A stretch of DNA of 40,985 bases from NCBI GenBank assembly GCA_021812345.1, contig JAKANP010000006.1, positions 1-40,985 on the forward strand. The letters are read 5' to 3'. Shown here piece after piece: positions 25,562 through 35,496 of this stretch. Origin of the DNA: a bacterium (GTDB taxonomy: Bacteria; Patescibacteriota; Minisyncoccia; UBA6257; JAGOQP01). How positions within the stretch are numbered: position 1 is the stretch's first letter; each line of letters begins with the position of its first letter. The translations under genes and the position numbers were made by a program. Under the pieces are notes generated by a model that searched no databases, had not been told where the DNA came from, and saw nothing but the letters and a program-made list of their open reading frames with translations.

Positions 25562-26066
25562 ATCAAGATGGTTTGTCGGAACAATATCCATCGTTGTCGG
25601 TCTTATTTTAATATTAATGGCTTTTTGGTTTGGGATGTATGTCGGCGAAAGACGCGCCGGTTTTGCCAGAGGATGGGGAGATAATTATGGGATGATTTTT
25701 GGCCAGCCGAGAATGGGGTTCTTTCCTGAGCCGGGAGAAAATCCGATACCAAGAGGTTTTGGAAATGGAGGCGTTGTTTTAAAAGTTGAAGGCAATACGA
25801 TAGCCATCAAAGGCAACGATAATGTGGAAAAAACTGTTGTTGTAAGCAATTTGACATCGATTAGAGAGGGTGCGTCTTCTATTTCGGCTGACAAAATAAA
25901 TCCTGGAGATTCGGTTATTATCATTGGAGACCCGAATAATTCCGGTCAAATTCAAGCCAGATTTATAAGAGTTTTTCCTTCAGTTAATTCTTCCAGCACT
26001 CAATTTCAATCGATGATGAACGGAGGCGCGATGATGGGAAATTCAAGCGGAACCTTGAGTCAATAA
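25542..26066 (+). CDS. Membrane-anchored DUF5666-like protein
   Basis: N-terminal TM; GGVVLKVEGNTIAIKGNDNVEKTVVVSNLTSIREG...INPGDSVIIIGDPNNSGQIQARFIRV. Confidence 0.65.
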   Translation: MITNIIKSRWFVGTISIVVGLILILMAFWFGMYVGERRAGFARGWGDNYGMIFGQPRMGFFPEPGENPIPRGFGNGGVVLKVEGNTIAIKGNDNVEKTVVVSNLTSIREGASSISADKINPGDSVIIIGDPNNSGQIQARFIRVFPSVNSSSTQFQSMMNGGAMMGNSSGTLSQ

Positions 26067-26084
26067 TTAATAAAAAATAAAAAT

Positions 26085-27890
26085 ATGAATGCAATAAAAA
26101 ACGCCCTATCTTCGATTTGGAAAAAATCGACCGAACATGAATTTTTATCCGTCTTGATATTGCTTGTTGTTATTTTTGGAATTTATTATTGGCGAACGAG
26201 CTCTTCTTCCAATACTTTAACCACTCAATATGTTTTAGGAACTGTTTCAAAGGGAACTATTGTTTCTTCTGTCTCGGGAACCGGACAAGTTTCTGCTTCA
26301 ACTCAGTTGGATATTAAACCTCAAGTTTCGGCGAATGTTATTGCTGTTCCTGCGATTCAAGGAAGTAGCGTTAAAGCCGGAGATGTTTTAGTGAGATTGG
26401 ATTCAACGACTGCTCAAAAAACAGTTCGTGACGCGCAAACTTCTTTGGATAGCGCCAATTTAGCCTTGCAAAAACTTCAACAACCGCCGACACAACTTTC
26501 TTTGCTTCAGGCTCAAGACGCGATTACTCAAGCTCAGCAATCCAAGCAAACCGCTCAAGATGATTTATCTCAGTCTTACAGTTCGGGATTTAATTATGTT
26601 TCAACTTCATTTATAGATCTTCCCGGAATTATGACGGGGCTTAACAGTATTCTTTATGATTTTAACATCAACAAATCCCAATCCAACGCTTATGCTTATT
26701 ATGATTTGGTAAAAAGTTATGTTCCTAACGCCGACCAGTTTATGAACTCCGCTTTAAATAGTTATCAAACCGCTTACTCCGCTTATAATACAAATTTGGA
26801 AGATTATAAAAATACCAGTATTTTTGCCAGCTCGACGGCTATCAGCGCTTTAATCAATGAAACTTATAATACCGAACAATTGGTTTCGGACGCGTTGAAA
26901 AATACTAAAAACTTTCTTGATTTAGTGAGCAATACTTTGCAGAACACTCCTTCAAAGATAAATCCTCCGGCGATTCTTTCAACTCATGAATCAAATGTCC
27001 AATCGTACATAGTAACCACAAACACGGACCTCGGTAATTTATTGAATATAGAAAATACTATTAAAAATGATCAAAACACCATAATTTCTTCAAACCAAAC
27101 CATATCCGAAAAAACGGAAGCTCTAAAAGAACTTCAAGCCGGAACGGATCCGTTGGATATTCAATCGCAACAATTAGCGGTTGAACAAGCTCAGAACGCC
27201 TTGTTGGATGCTCAACAAAATCTTTCCTATTACACAATTAGGGCTCCGTTTGACGGCATAGTCGCTCAAGTTGATGTGATAAAAGGCGACCCGGCATCTT
27301 CGGGGTCGGCTGTCGTTTCTTTGGTAACGCCAAAACAAATTGCCGAAATCACTTTAAACGAAGTTGACGTTTCCAAAGTAAAAATCGGACAAGACGCCAC
27401 TTTAACTTTTGATGCTTTTCCGAATATGACTATCGCCGGTAAGGTTGCTCAAATCGATACTATTGGAACCGTAAGCCAAGGCGTTGTAACTTATAATGTT
27501 GAAATTTCTTTTGATAACCAAAACGGAAATATAAAACCGGGAATGAGCGTTTCGGCTTCTATCATTACCAATGCCAAACAAAATGTTTTGATAGTTCCAA
27601 GCTCGGCAATAAAGACGCAGAACCAAACAAATTATGTTCAATTTGTCGGGGCGGCCAATTCATCAACAACACAAGGATTAATCATCGGACAGCTTACGAC
27701 TTTAAGTTCAACCCCGATGGCGCAAGTCGTTCAAACGGGACTTTCTAACGATTCCAATACCGAAATTACCTCAGGACTTAACGAAGGAGATGTGATTGTT
27801 GTGCGCTCGGTTAATTCTTCGTCACAAACTCAATCAACTTCTCAGTCGAATGGCGGTAGAGTGTTCAGAATTCCGGGAATAGGAGGATGA
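26085..27890 (+). CDS. MacA/HlyD-type periplasmic adaptor
   Basis: GTVSKGTIVSSVSGTGQVSAS...YTIRAPFDGIVAQVDVIKGDPASSGSAVVSLV...LNEVDVSKVKIGQDATLTFDAFP. Confidence 0.92.
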   Translation: MNAIKNALSSIWKKSTEHEFLSVLILLVVIFGIYYWRTSSSSNTLTTQYVLGTVSKGTIVSSVSGTGQVSASTQLDIKPQVSANVIAVPAIQGSSVKAGDVLVRLDSTTAQKTVRDAQTSLDSANLALQKLQQPPTQLSLLQAQDAITQAQQSKQTAQDDLSQSYSSGFNYVSTSFIDLPGIMTGLNSILYDFNINKSQSNAYAYYDLVKSYVPNADQFMNSALNSYQTAYSAYNTNLEDYKNTSIFASSTAISALINETYNTEQLVSDALKNTKNFLDLVSNTLQNTPSKINPPAILSTHESNVQSYIVTTNTDLGNLLNIENTIKNDQNTIISSNQTISEKTEALKELQAGTDPLDIQSQQLAVEQAQNALLDAQQNLSYYTIRAPFDGIVAQVDVIKGDPASSGSAVVSLVTPKQIAEITLNEVDVSKVKIGQDATLTFDAFPNMTIAGKVAQIDTIGTVSQGVVTYNVEISFDNQNGNIKPGMSVSASIITNAKQNVLIVPSSAIKTQNQTNYVQFVGAANSSTTQGLIIGQLTTLSSTPMAQVVQTGLSNDSNTEITSGLNEGDVIVVRSVNSSSQTQSTSQSNGGRVFRIPGIGG

Positions 27891-28621
27891 TTTTAAAAAA
27901 TAAAAAAATGATTGAATGCTTAAACATTGTAAAAATTTATAAAAATGGCGATGTTGAGACCTCAGTTTTAAAAAATGTCTCTTTTAAAATTGACGAGGGA
28001 GAGTTTGTTGCCATTATGGGGCCATCGGGTTCTGGAAAATCAACCTTAATGCATATTTTGGGAGCTTTGGATACGCCCACCTCCGGAACTTATAAACTTG
28101 ACGGACAAGATGTTTCAAAATTGTCCGATGACCAACTGGCAAATATAAGAAAAGACAAAATCGGATTTGTTTTTCAATCTTTTAATTTGCTTTCCCGCGC
28201 CACAGTCATAAGAAATGTTTCCTTGCCTCTTATATATTCGGAAATTCCAAAAGAGGAACGGATAAAAAAAGCCAAACAATCTTTGCTTTTAGCCGGACTT
28301 CCTGAAAATAGATGGGAACATCTCTCCAATCAATTATCCGGAGGACAAATGCAACGTGTTGCCATTGCCAGGGCGCTTGTTAATAATCCTTCCATTATTC
28401 TTGCCGATGAACCCACTGGAAATTTGGATACCAAAACAGGAGAAATAGTTTTGGAAACTTTTCAAGAGTTAAATAAAAAAAATCATCACACGATAGTTTT
28501 AATCACCCATGAATTATATGTCGCTCAGCACGCGGATAGAATAATACACATCCAGGACGGAGTAATCATAAAAGACGAAAAAAATCAGAACAAAAGAGTT
28601 GCCGACCACAATGTTGATTAA
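27887..28621 (+). CDS. ABC transporter ATP-binding protein, MacB/LolD type
   Basis: [50 protein letters not shown]. Confidence 0.97.
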   Translation: MILKNKKMIECLNIVKIYKNGDVETSVLKNVSFKIDEGEFVAIMGPSGSGKSTLMHILGALDTPTSGTYKLDGQDVSKLSDDQLANIRKDKIGFVFQSFNLLSRATVIRNVSLPLIYSEIPKEERIKKAKQSLLLAGLPENRWEHLSNQLSGGQMQRVAIARALVNNPSIILADEPTGNLDTKTGEIVLETFQELNKKNHHTIVLITHELYVAQHADRIIHIQDGVIIKDEKNQNKRVADHNVD

Positions 28622-28634
28622 TTATTTATAAATT

Positions 28635-29858
28635 ATGAAAATAGCCGATATTTTTGAAGAAACATATTTTTCTTTAACATCCAATAAAGTAAGGACAGGT
28701 TTGACGATGCTCGGAATTGTTATCGGAATCGGTTCGGTTATCGGGATGGTTTCCATCGGTCAGGGAGCTCAAGGTAATATAGAATCACGAATTCAATCAA
28801 TCGGTTCTAATTTAATTTTGATTATGCCGGGAGCTCAAAGGGGGGTTGGAATGGAAGTTAGTTCCGGAAGAGGCTCAGCTCAAACTCTTACTACGGATGA
28901 TGCCAATGCTATTGCTTCGTCAGTTTCGGGAGTGGAAGCGGTGGCTCCCGAAATATCAAGAAGATATCAAGTCACGGCATCAGGAACCAATACTAATGTT
29001 TCAGTTGTTGGAACCGTCTCTTCTTATCCTCAAGTAAGAAATGTCTCAATGAGTGAGGGTTCTTTTATTACCGATCAGAATGTTCAGGACTTTTCCAAAG
29101 TAGCGGTTTTAGGTCCTTCGGCAAGAGATGATTTGTTCGGGACTGGAGCTGAGGCTATCGGACAAACGATAAAAATAAATAAAGTTGATTTTAAAGTTGT
29201 TGGAATTACGCAAGCTAAAGGAGGTAATGGTTTTGGAAGTCAGGACGATATGATTTTTGTTCCGTTGACATCGGCGCAAAGATATCTTGAGGGTGACACT
29301 TATGTCACGACAATCAGCGTTCAAGCTCAGGATCAAAGCGTTATGTCGGATGTCCAGCAACAAATAACCAATTTGCTTTTGGAAAGACATCATATTTCGG
29401 ATCCGACACTGGCTGATTTTAGTGTTTTGAATCAATCCGATATTGTGGCAGCTGCTTCTTCGGTAACCAGCACTTTCACTATTTTATTGGGAGCCATCGC
29501 CGGAATTTCGCTTTTAGTCGGAGGAATCGGAATTATGAATATGATGCTTACCACCGTTACCGAAAGAACTCGTGAAATAGGATTAAGAAAAGCCGTTGGA
29601 GCAAAGAGTAAAGATATCAACACTCAATTTTTGACCGAATCGGTGGCGCTTACTTTTTTGGGTGGAGTTTTCGGATTTATTTTGGGGTGGATATTGGCGT
29701 TTTTAGTGACTCAATTTGCCGGCATCGCCACTCAAATTTCAATCTCTTCCGTTATTTTGGCATTTGTTGTTTCGGCCGGAATCGGAATCGTCTTCGGATA
29801 TTATCCCGCAAAACGAGCTTCCAGCTTGAATCCGATTGAGGCCTTGCGTTATGAATAA
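28635..29858 (+). CDS. ABC transporter permease, MacB/FtsX type
   Basis: NKVRTGLTMLGIVIGIGSVIGMVSIGQGAQ; GGIGIMNMMLTTVTERTREIGLRKAVGAK. Confidence 0.96.
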   Translation: MKIADIFEETYFSLTSNKVRTGLTMLGIVIGIGSVIGMVSIGQGAQGNIESRIQSIGSNLILIMPGAQRGVGMEVSSGRGSAQTLTTDDANAIASSVSGVEAVAPEISRRYQVTASGTNTNVSVVGTVSSYPQVRNVSMSEGSFITDQNVQDFSKVAVLGPSARDDLFGTGAEAIGQTIKINKVDFKVVGITQAKGGNGFGSQDDMIFVPLTSAQRYLEGDTYVTTISVQAQDQSVMSDVQQQITNLLLERHHISDPTLADFSVLNQSDIVAAASSVTSTFTILLGAIAGISLLVGGIGIMNMMLTTVTERTREIGLRKAVGAKSKDINTQFLTESVALTFLGGVFGFILGWILAFLVTQFAGIATQISISSVILAFVVSAGIGIVFGYYPAKRASSLNPIEALRYE

Positions 29859-29894
29859 TAAAGTTAAAATATAATTAATAATTAATAAAAAAAT

Positions 29895-30335
29895 ATGAAA
29901 AATTCAAAATTAATAACTTCAATAGTATTATCGGTAATTATTTCGGGAGCGCTCTTCTATTATATTGGGACTAAATCCGTTTCTATTACACAACCGGCAA
30001 CGTCGGGAAATTTTGCCAGATTTTCCCAAAACGGCGGAAATAAAAACGGAGGCCTTTCGGGTGGAGCCATTACCGGTTCTATCATAGATCAAAACAGTCA
30101 GAGCATAACTATACAATTAAGAGACGGAAGTTCAAAAATTGTTCTCGTTTCTCCGTCTACTCCGATAATGAAATCCACTTCCGGAAGTTTAAGCGACTTG
30201 TCAAAAGGGGAAAATGTGGTTATAATTGGACAAACAAATTCCGATGGCAGTGTCAGTGCCGAATCGGTTCAAATAAGACCGAAGGATTCTTTTAATTTTA
30301 ATAATCAGGGAGCCACAACAACTTCAGCTAATTAA
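29895..30335 (+). CDS. Membrane-anchored DUF5666-like protein
   Basis: N-terminal TM; GAITGSIIDQNSQSITIQLRDGSSKIVLVSPSTPIMKS...LSKGENVVIIGQTNSDGSVSAESVQI. Confidence 0.65.
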   Translation: MKNSKLITSIVLSVIISGALFYYIGTKSVSITQPATSGNFARFSQNGGNKNGGLSGGAITGSIIDQNSQSITIQLRDGSSKIVLVSPSTPIMKSTSGSLSDLSKGENVVIIGQTNSDGSVSAESVQIRPKDSFNFNNQGATTTSAN

Positions 30336-30344
30336 AAAATAACA

Positions 30345-31016
30345 ATGGAAGATAACTCAACAACATTAGGAGAAAAGAAAAAATTCTATCACAAACACAA
30401 AAGTCTTTTAAAGGACAAGGATTTTTTGGAGTCCCTGGGGCTTTCTATTTTATTTTTAATTGTCGGACTAGTGTCCACTTTTTTTGCCATCATATACGCT
30501 ACCGATAGCGCCAGCCGTCCGGTAACGGATATTATTTTAAGCAATATACCGGTTTTTAATCTTGACTGGGCCTTTGTCTACGGACCGGTTATATTTTGGG
30601 TTATAATCGCCGTTTACTTGCTTGTTTTTGATCCTAAAAAAATTCCATTTTCTTTGAAGGCTATTTCTCTATTTTTGGTTATTAGGTCCATATCTATCAG
30701 CTTAACTCACATCGCTCCGTTTCCAACCCATGCCCAAATAGATATCTCCGGATTTTTTGGCGTTTTTACCAATGGAAGTGATTTGTTCTTTTCCAGCCAT
30801 ACAGGGATGCCTTTTTTGATGGCTTTGATTTTATGGGATAATAAAATAATGAAATATTTTTCCGTAATTGCTTCAATTTTCTTCGGGGCGGTAGTTCTTA
30901 TGACTCATCTACATTATTCAATTGATGTATTTGCCGCTTTTTTCATAACTTACTCCATATATGTTCTTGGTAGAAAATGGTTTAAAAAAGACGTCTTAAT
31001 CGGCAAGGTTGTTTGA
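30345..31016 (+). CDS. PAP2-like integral membrane phosphatase
   Basis: SSHTGMPFLMALILWDN...MTHLHYSIDVFAAFFITY (SxHTG and HxxxSxD-like). Confidence 0.7.
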   Translation: MEDNSTTLGEKKKFYHKHKSLLKDKDFLESLGLSILFLIVGLVSTFFAIIYATDSASRPVTDIILSNIPVFNLDWAFVYGPVIFWVIIAVYLLVFDPKKIPFSLKAISLFLVIRSISISLTHIAPFPTHAQIDISGFFGVFTNGSDLFFSSHTGMPFLMALILWDNKIMKYFSVIASIFFGAVVLMTHLHYSIDVFAAFFITYSIYVLGRKWFKKDVLIGKVV

Positions 31017-31049
31017 TGTTTAATTTATTGTCGCGTATTTTTTATACTC

Positions 31050-31098
31050 TTGCAAAAATACAGATGCCCTTCTATAATATTTAGGAAACCTAAATATT
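31050..31098 (+). promoter_or_regulatory. MarR-gene promoter overlapped by a perfect palindromic operator
   Basis: TTGCAA (31050-31055), 17 bp, TATAAT (31073-31078); AATATTTAGG-AAA-CCTAAATATT (31076-31098). Confidence 0.8.
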
Positions 31099-31113
31099 AA
31101 TATTCCAAACAAA

Positions 31114-31542
31114 ATGGATAAAAAAATAATGAGGGAAATAATGATGGATTTGGTTTCCATAAGAAGGTCATTTGCCAAATTGATAGTATCCAAATTAGCC
31201 AAAAGCAAAATGTCTCCTTTCCAGCTGTTGATAATGGATTTTATCAACTGGCATTCGGGAACTTCGCTAAAAGATATCGCCGAACAATTCAAAGTTTCAA
31301 TGGCATCTGTTTCTGAACCGATAGAGCAATTGGTAAAATCCAAAATGGTTAAAAGAAAAGGCGACGACAAAGACAGGCGCATATCGCGTTTGTTTGTAGA
31401 AGACAAAGGAAAGAAAATTCTTAAAAAAACAATGGATGAATCCGTTAAGCAATTGTTTGGAAGTTTTTCCCTTAAAGACCTTAAAATGTATCATCAAGTT
31501 TTAAAAAAAATTTCGACAAATTTAGAAAAAAATAAAAAATAA
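31114..31542 (+). CDS. MarR-family transcriptional regulator
   Basis: Winged-helix: GTSLKDIAEQFKVSMASVSEPIEQLVKSKMVKRKGDDKDRRISRLFVEDKGKKIL. Confidence 0.9.
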   Translation: MDKKIMREIMMDLVSIRRSFAKLIVSKLAKSKMSPFQLLIMDFINWHSGTSLKDIAEQFKVSMASVSEPIEQLVKSKMVKRKGDDKDRRISRLFVEDKGKKILKKTMDESVKQLFGSFSLKDLKMYHQVLKKISTNLEKNKK

Positions 31543-31545
31543 AAA

Positions 31546-33114
31546 ATGAAAAAAATATTTACATCAATGTTGGGTTTTATAAAGCGTCGCTGGTTCGTAT
31601 CAATCTTGGGTTTGATTGTTTTGATTATTATTTTGTTTGCCGTCTTTTCCAAAGGAGGCAGTTCAATTAAAACGGTTGCCGTTCAAAAAGGAGAATTGAT
31701 TTCCGATGTGAGCGTTACCGGCACGGTAACTCCAAGTCAAAGTCTTGATTTGAGCTTCACTCAAAGCGGAAGAATTTCGTCAATTTCTGTAAATGTCGGG
31801 GACAAAGTTTATGCCGGAGAAGTTCTGGCAAAGTTAGACAATGCCGATTTATCGGCTCAGGTGGCGCAAGCTCAAGCCAATGTCGAAATCCAACAAGCCA
31901 AACTCGACCAACTTCAAAGAGGATCAAGACCCGAAGATATTAAAGTTACCGAATCGGATTTAAATAAATCGAAAGTTGATTTGACCGGATACTATGGCGG
32001 AGTAATTAATATCTTAAATGACGCTTATGCAAAATCGGACGATGCCGTCAGAAATCAAATAGATCCGTTTTTTTCCGATGATAATACCGCAAATCCGAAT
32101 CTGACGTTTTTATCCAGCGATTCTCAGGGAATCAATGATGTTAAATTACAAAGAGTAATTGTTGGCAATGAACTCAATCAGTGGCAGACCGAATTATCAT
32201 CGATTACTGCAAGCAGTTCCAACAATATTCTTGATTCATCAATGGTATCAGCTCAGTCCCATCTTTCCGATATAAGAAATTTTCTTAACGAATTAATGAA
32301 TGTTTTACAATCGTCAATCGGATTGTCGCCGGCAACTTTAGAAACTTACAAAACCAATTTGAATGTTGCCAGAACAAACATCAATCTTGCTTCTACTAAT
32401 ATTTCCAATCAACAACAACTCATAGCCAGCCAAAAAGCTTTAGTTCAAAAGAATCAGGACCAATACAATTTAATTTTGGCCGGTTCCGACCCTCAAGATA
32501 TTGCCGCTCAACAGGCTCAAGTTGATCAAGCTAAAGCCAGCCTTGCTTACGCTCAGGCTCAATATCAAAAAACTCTTTTGGTTTCTCCTTTTGATGGGGT
32601 GGTTACAAGAATTTTGCCCTCGGTTGGTGATGTGGTTAGCGCTAATGATATTGTTTTGTCATTGATTGGAAATGGAAATTATCAAATTGATGCCAATATC
32701 GCCGAGACGGATATTTCAAAAATCAAAATAGGACAGACCGCTCAAGTGACGCTTGATGCTTATGGTCCGGATGTTATTTTTGATGCCAAAGTTGTCAAAA
32801 TTGATCTTTCTTCAACCGAACTTGAAGGTGTGGCAACATACAAAACAACTTTCCAATTTGTTAAAAATGACTCGAGAATTTTGTCGGGGTTAACCGCCAA
32901 TGTTGACGTTTTATCGGCCAAAAAAGAAAATGTTCTTTATATTCCTACAAGGGATATAATTCAGGATTCCAATAATCAATACGTTAATGTTTTGGTTGAT
33001 TCTAAAACAAATAAAGTAAACAAAGTTCAAATTACTACGGGCTTAGTCGGCTCAAACGGAATGACTGAAATAACGTCCGGATTGAACGAAGGCGATCTGG
33101 TTGTCTCCGAATAA
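31546..33114 (+). CDS. MacA/HlyD-type adaptor (second copy)
   Basis: KTVAVQKGELISDVSVTGTVTPSQ...LLVSPFDGVVTRILPSVGDVVSANDIVLSLIG...IAETDISKIKIGQTAQVTLDAYG. Confidence 0.92.
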   Translation: MKKIFTSMLGFIKRRWFVSILGLIVLIIILFAVFSKGGSSIKTVAVQKGELISDVSVTGTVTPSQSLDLSFTQSGRISSISVNVGDKVYAGEVLAKLDNADLSAQVAQAQANVEIQQAKLDQLQRGSRPEDIKVTESDLNKSKVDLTGYYGGVINILNDAYAKSDDAVRNQIDPFFSDDNTANPNLTFLSSDSQGINDVKLQRVIVGNELNQWQTELSSITASSSNNILDSSMVSAQSHLSDIRNFLNELMNVLQSSIGLSPATLETYKTNLNVARTNINLASTNISNQQQLIASQKALVQKNQDQYNLILAGSDPQDIAAQQAQVDQAKASLAYAQAQYQKTLLVSPFDGVVTRILPSVGDVVSANDIVLSLIGNGNYQIDANIAETDISKIKIGQTAQVTLDAYGPDVIFDAKVVKIDLSSTELEGVATYKTTFQFVKNDSRILSGLTANVDVLSAKKENVLYIPTRDIIQDSNNQYVNVLVDSKTNKVNKVQITTGLVGSNGMTEITSGLNEGDLVVSE

Positions 33115-33155
33115 TTTTTCCGAAAGCCGAACAATTTTAGTTAAAATTTTTAATT

Positions 33156-33875
33156 ATGGCTCTCATAGAAGTAAAAAATTTATCAAAAATATATCAGGAA
33201 GGAGAATCAACTTCCGTAGCGGTTGACAATGTTTCATTATCAATAGAGCAGGGAGAGTTTGTTTCCATTACCGGCCCATCCGGTTCGGGAAAATCAACTC
33301 TGATGCATATTTTAGGATGCTTGGACAGACCGACTTCCGGACAATATTTTTTTAAAGAAAAAGAATTGAATTCTTATTCCGACTTGGAACTTGCCAAAAT
33401 AAGAAATCAAGAGATGGGTTTTGTTTTTCAAGCATTCAATCTTTTACCCAGATTGACGGTTATAGATAATATTATGATACCTCTGATGTATGCTGATATT
33501 CCTGAATCCAAAAGATTATCCAAAGTTGAAAATGTAATTAAATTAGTCGGCCTTGAAAACAGGGAACATTATCAAACCGCCAAGCTCTCAGGAGGACAGC
33601 AACAAAGAGTTGCTATTGCCAGAGCGCTTGTTAACGAACCGTCTATTATATTTGCCGACGAGCCGACAGGAAATTTGGATTCCAAATCGGGAGCGGTAGT
33701 GCTCGAATTTTTACAAGACATTAATAAACAAGGGCATACGATTGTCGTTGTTACGCATGAAAAATATGTTGCCGAATCGGCAAAAAGAATTATAGAAATT
33801 AAAGACGGAAAAATAGAAAGCGATAAAAAAGTCGCCAATCAAAGAATTGTTTCCAAGGAAGGATTTATAAAATAA
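33156..33875 (+). CDS. ABC transporter ATP-binding protein, MacB/LolD type (second copy)
   Basis: [55 protein letters not shown]. Confidence 0.97.
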   Translation: MALIEVKNLSKIYQEGESTSVAVDNVSLSIEQGEFVSITGPSGSGKSTLMHILGCLDRPTSGQYFFKEKELNSYSDLELAKIRNQEMGFVFQAFNLLPRLTVIDNIMIPLMYADIPESKRLSKVENVIKLVGLENREHYQTAKLSGGQQQRVAIARALVNEPSIIFADEPTGNLDSKSGAVVLEFLQDINKQGHTIVVVTHEKYVAESAKRIIEIKDGKIESDKKVANQRIVSKEGFIK

Positions 33876-33903
33876 ATTATGAATTTATAAAATAAATTAT
33901 GAA
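33864..33903 (+). repeat. 20-bp tandem duplication across the ATPase stop / permease start
   Basis: TTTATAAAATAAATTATGAA repeated at 33864-33883 and 33884-33903. Confidence 0.9.
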
Positions 33904-35137
33904 TTTAAAAGACACTCTAAAAACTGCCCTTGCCGGACTTTCAACTCATAAATCAAGAACCGCTTTGACTATTTTAGGAATTGTTATCGGTATCACTTCC
34001 ATTATGCTTGTGATGTCCATCGGTCAAAGCGCTCAAAATTTAATTTTAGGAGAGATTCAAAGTTTTGGGCCGAATAACCTGTTTGTTTTGCCGGGAAGAG
34101 TTTCTTCCAATCCGAGTTCTTTCAGTGGAACTTTATTAAGCGATTCGTTAAAACCAAAAGATCTTCAGGATTTGGAAAATAAAAACAATGTTCCCGATGC
34201 CACTTCTATAATCCCGATAACTTTCGGTTCGGTGGTTGTTTCTTATGGTTCTCAAACTTATAACACGATTATTTTAGGCAGTAGTGGAGATTCCGAGAAT
34301 GTTTTCAGTTTGGATATGGCTCAAGGAACATTTTTCAGTAATTCTGATGTTTTGTCTCATTCGCCGGTTGTTATCTTGGGAGGGAAAATTGCCACCGAAC
34401 TTTTTGGCGCCTCAAATCCAATCGGCCAAAAAATAAGGGTTAAAAATGAGAATTTGAGAGTTATCGGGATTTTGCAAAAAAAGGGTCAATCGTTTGTTGA
34501 TTTTGACACCGCTCTCATATCGCCATACACCACTGTTCAGCAATATATTTTGGGAACCAGATATTTTCAGAGATTGATAATTCAAGCGTCGTCACCGTCC
34601 GTTATACCGGGAGTCATTAGCGATGTTACCAGAGTATTAAGAAATAATCACAATATTACCGACCCGAGCAAAGATGATTTTACTGTTGAAACTCAGCAGG
34701 ACATCATCAACACTATTGGAACCGTCATAACTATTTTAACAATTTTACTTTCTTCAGTGGCGGCGATTTCCTTGATTGTCGGTGGAGTGGGCATTATGAA
34801 TATTATGCTTGTGTCTGTTACCGAACGAACGCGCGAAATAGGACTGCGCAAAGCTTTGGGCGCAAACAACGGAGATATTTTAAATCAATTTTTATTTGAA
34901 TCGGTTATTTTAACCTTGAGTGGGGGAATCATCGGAATTATTTTGGGAACCGGAGCCGGATGGGCGGCTTCATTTTTAGCGACAAGATTTGCCGGAGTTA
35001 ATTTTCCTTTCGTATTTTCCTTACAGGGGGCAATTTTGGGGGTTATTGTTTCTATGGCAATCGGTTTGGGTTTCGGAATTTTTCCCGCTCGTCAGGCATC
35101 TCAAAAAAGTCCGATTGAGGCGTTGCGTTATGAATAA
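33899..35137 (+). CDS. ABC transporter permease, MacB/FtsX type (second copy)
   Basis: HKSRTALTILGIVIGITSIMLVMSIGQSAQ; GGVGIMNIMLVSVTERTREIGLRKALGAN. Confidence 0.96.
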   Translation: MNLKDTLKTALAGLSTHKSRTALTILGIVIGITSIMLVMSIGQSAQNLILGEIQSFGPNNLFVLPGRVSSNPSSFSGTLLSDSLKPKDLQDLENKNNVPDATSIIPITFGSVVVSYGSQTYNTIILGSSGDSENVFSLDMAQGTFFSNSDVLSHSPVVILGGKIATELFGASNPIGQKIRVKNENLRVIGILQKKGQSFVDFDTALISPYTTVQQYILGTRYFQRLIIQASSPSVIPGVISDVTRVLRNNHNITDPSKDDFTVETQQDIINTIGTVITILTILLSSVAAISLIVGGVGIMNIMLVSVTERTREIGLRKALGANNGDILNQFLFESVILTLSGGIIGIILGTGAGWAASFLATRFAGVNFPFVFSLQGAILGVIVSMAIGLGFGIFPARQASQKSPIEALRYE

Positions 35138-35295
35138 TCGGACAGAAAGTTATCCACAGCGAAGTTGTTGACCAAATAGAATTTAACGGCTAAAATATAA
35201 GAGCATTAAGTAAAAAAATAATAATCCAATATTTGTTTTAAAAATGTTTTTTAGGAAGTGAGGTTCTAAAAAAACAAAAACAGAAATTGGGCTTC

Positions 35296-35324
35296 AAAAT
35301 CCTTTCTAATTTAGAAAGGATTTT
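35296..35324 (+). terminator. Strong hairpin terminator
   Basis: AAAATCCTTTCTAA-T-TTAGAAAGGATTTT then GTTTTAT. Confidence 0.75.
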
Positions 35325-35338
35325 GTTTTATAAAAAAA

Positions 35339-35361
35339 GCTTCGACATTTTTTGTCGAAGC
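35339..35361 (-). terminator. Terminator for the minus-strand micro-gene
   Basis: Minus strand GCTTCGACA-AAAAA-TGTCGAAGC followed by TTTTTTTAT. Confidence 0.75.
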
Positions 35362-35373
35362 AAGTGTTCTTTT

Positions 35374-35496
35374 TTACCTCTTAATCTTCGCAAGCCAATT
35401 TCGAGTCGCAACCGGCATCCCGCCTCCTGGCGATGGAAGGCGACTCAACGGCTTCAGCTTAAAAATATTATTACTCTTTTCCTTCTTCACGTTCAC
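35374..35496 (-). CDS. Candidate 40-aa basic micro-protein (GTG start) or structured small RNA
   Basis: MNVKKEKSNNIFKLKPLSRLPSPGGGMPVATRNWLAKIKR*; SD AAGGGAG five nt upstream; terminator immediately downstream; TTGACA upstream. Confidence 0.5.
   Translation of the reverse strand: MNVKKEKSNNIFKLKPLSRLPSPGGGMPVATRNWLAKIKR

Noticed and set aside
26085-35137. Two exporter sets as a recent exact duplication
   Set aside because: Protein sequences are clearly paralogous but well diverged, so this is not a recent duplication or assembly artefact.
35149-35157. DnaA-box-like TTATCCACA (also near 17000 and 23180) as an origin signal
   Set aside because: Isolated single boxes with no cluster, no DNA-unwinding element pattern and no dnaA/dnaN neighbour.
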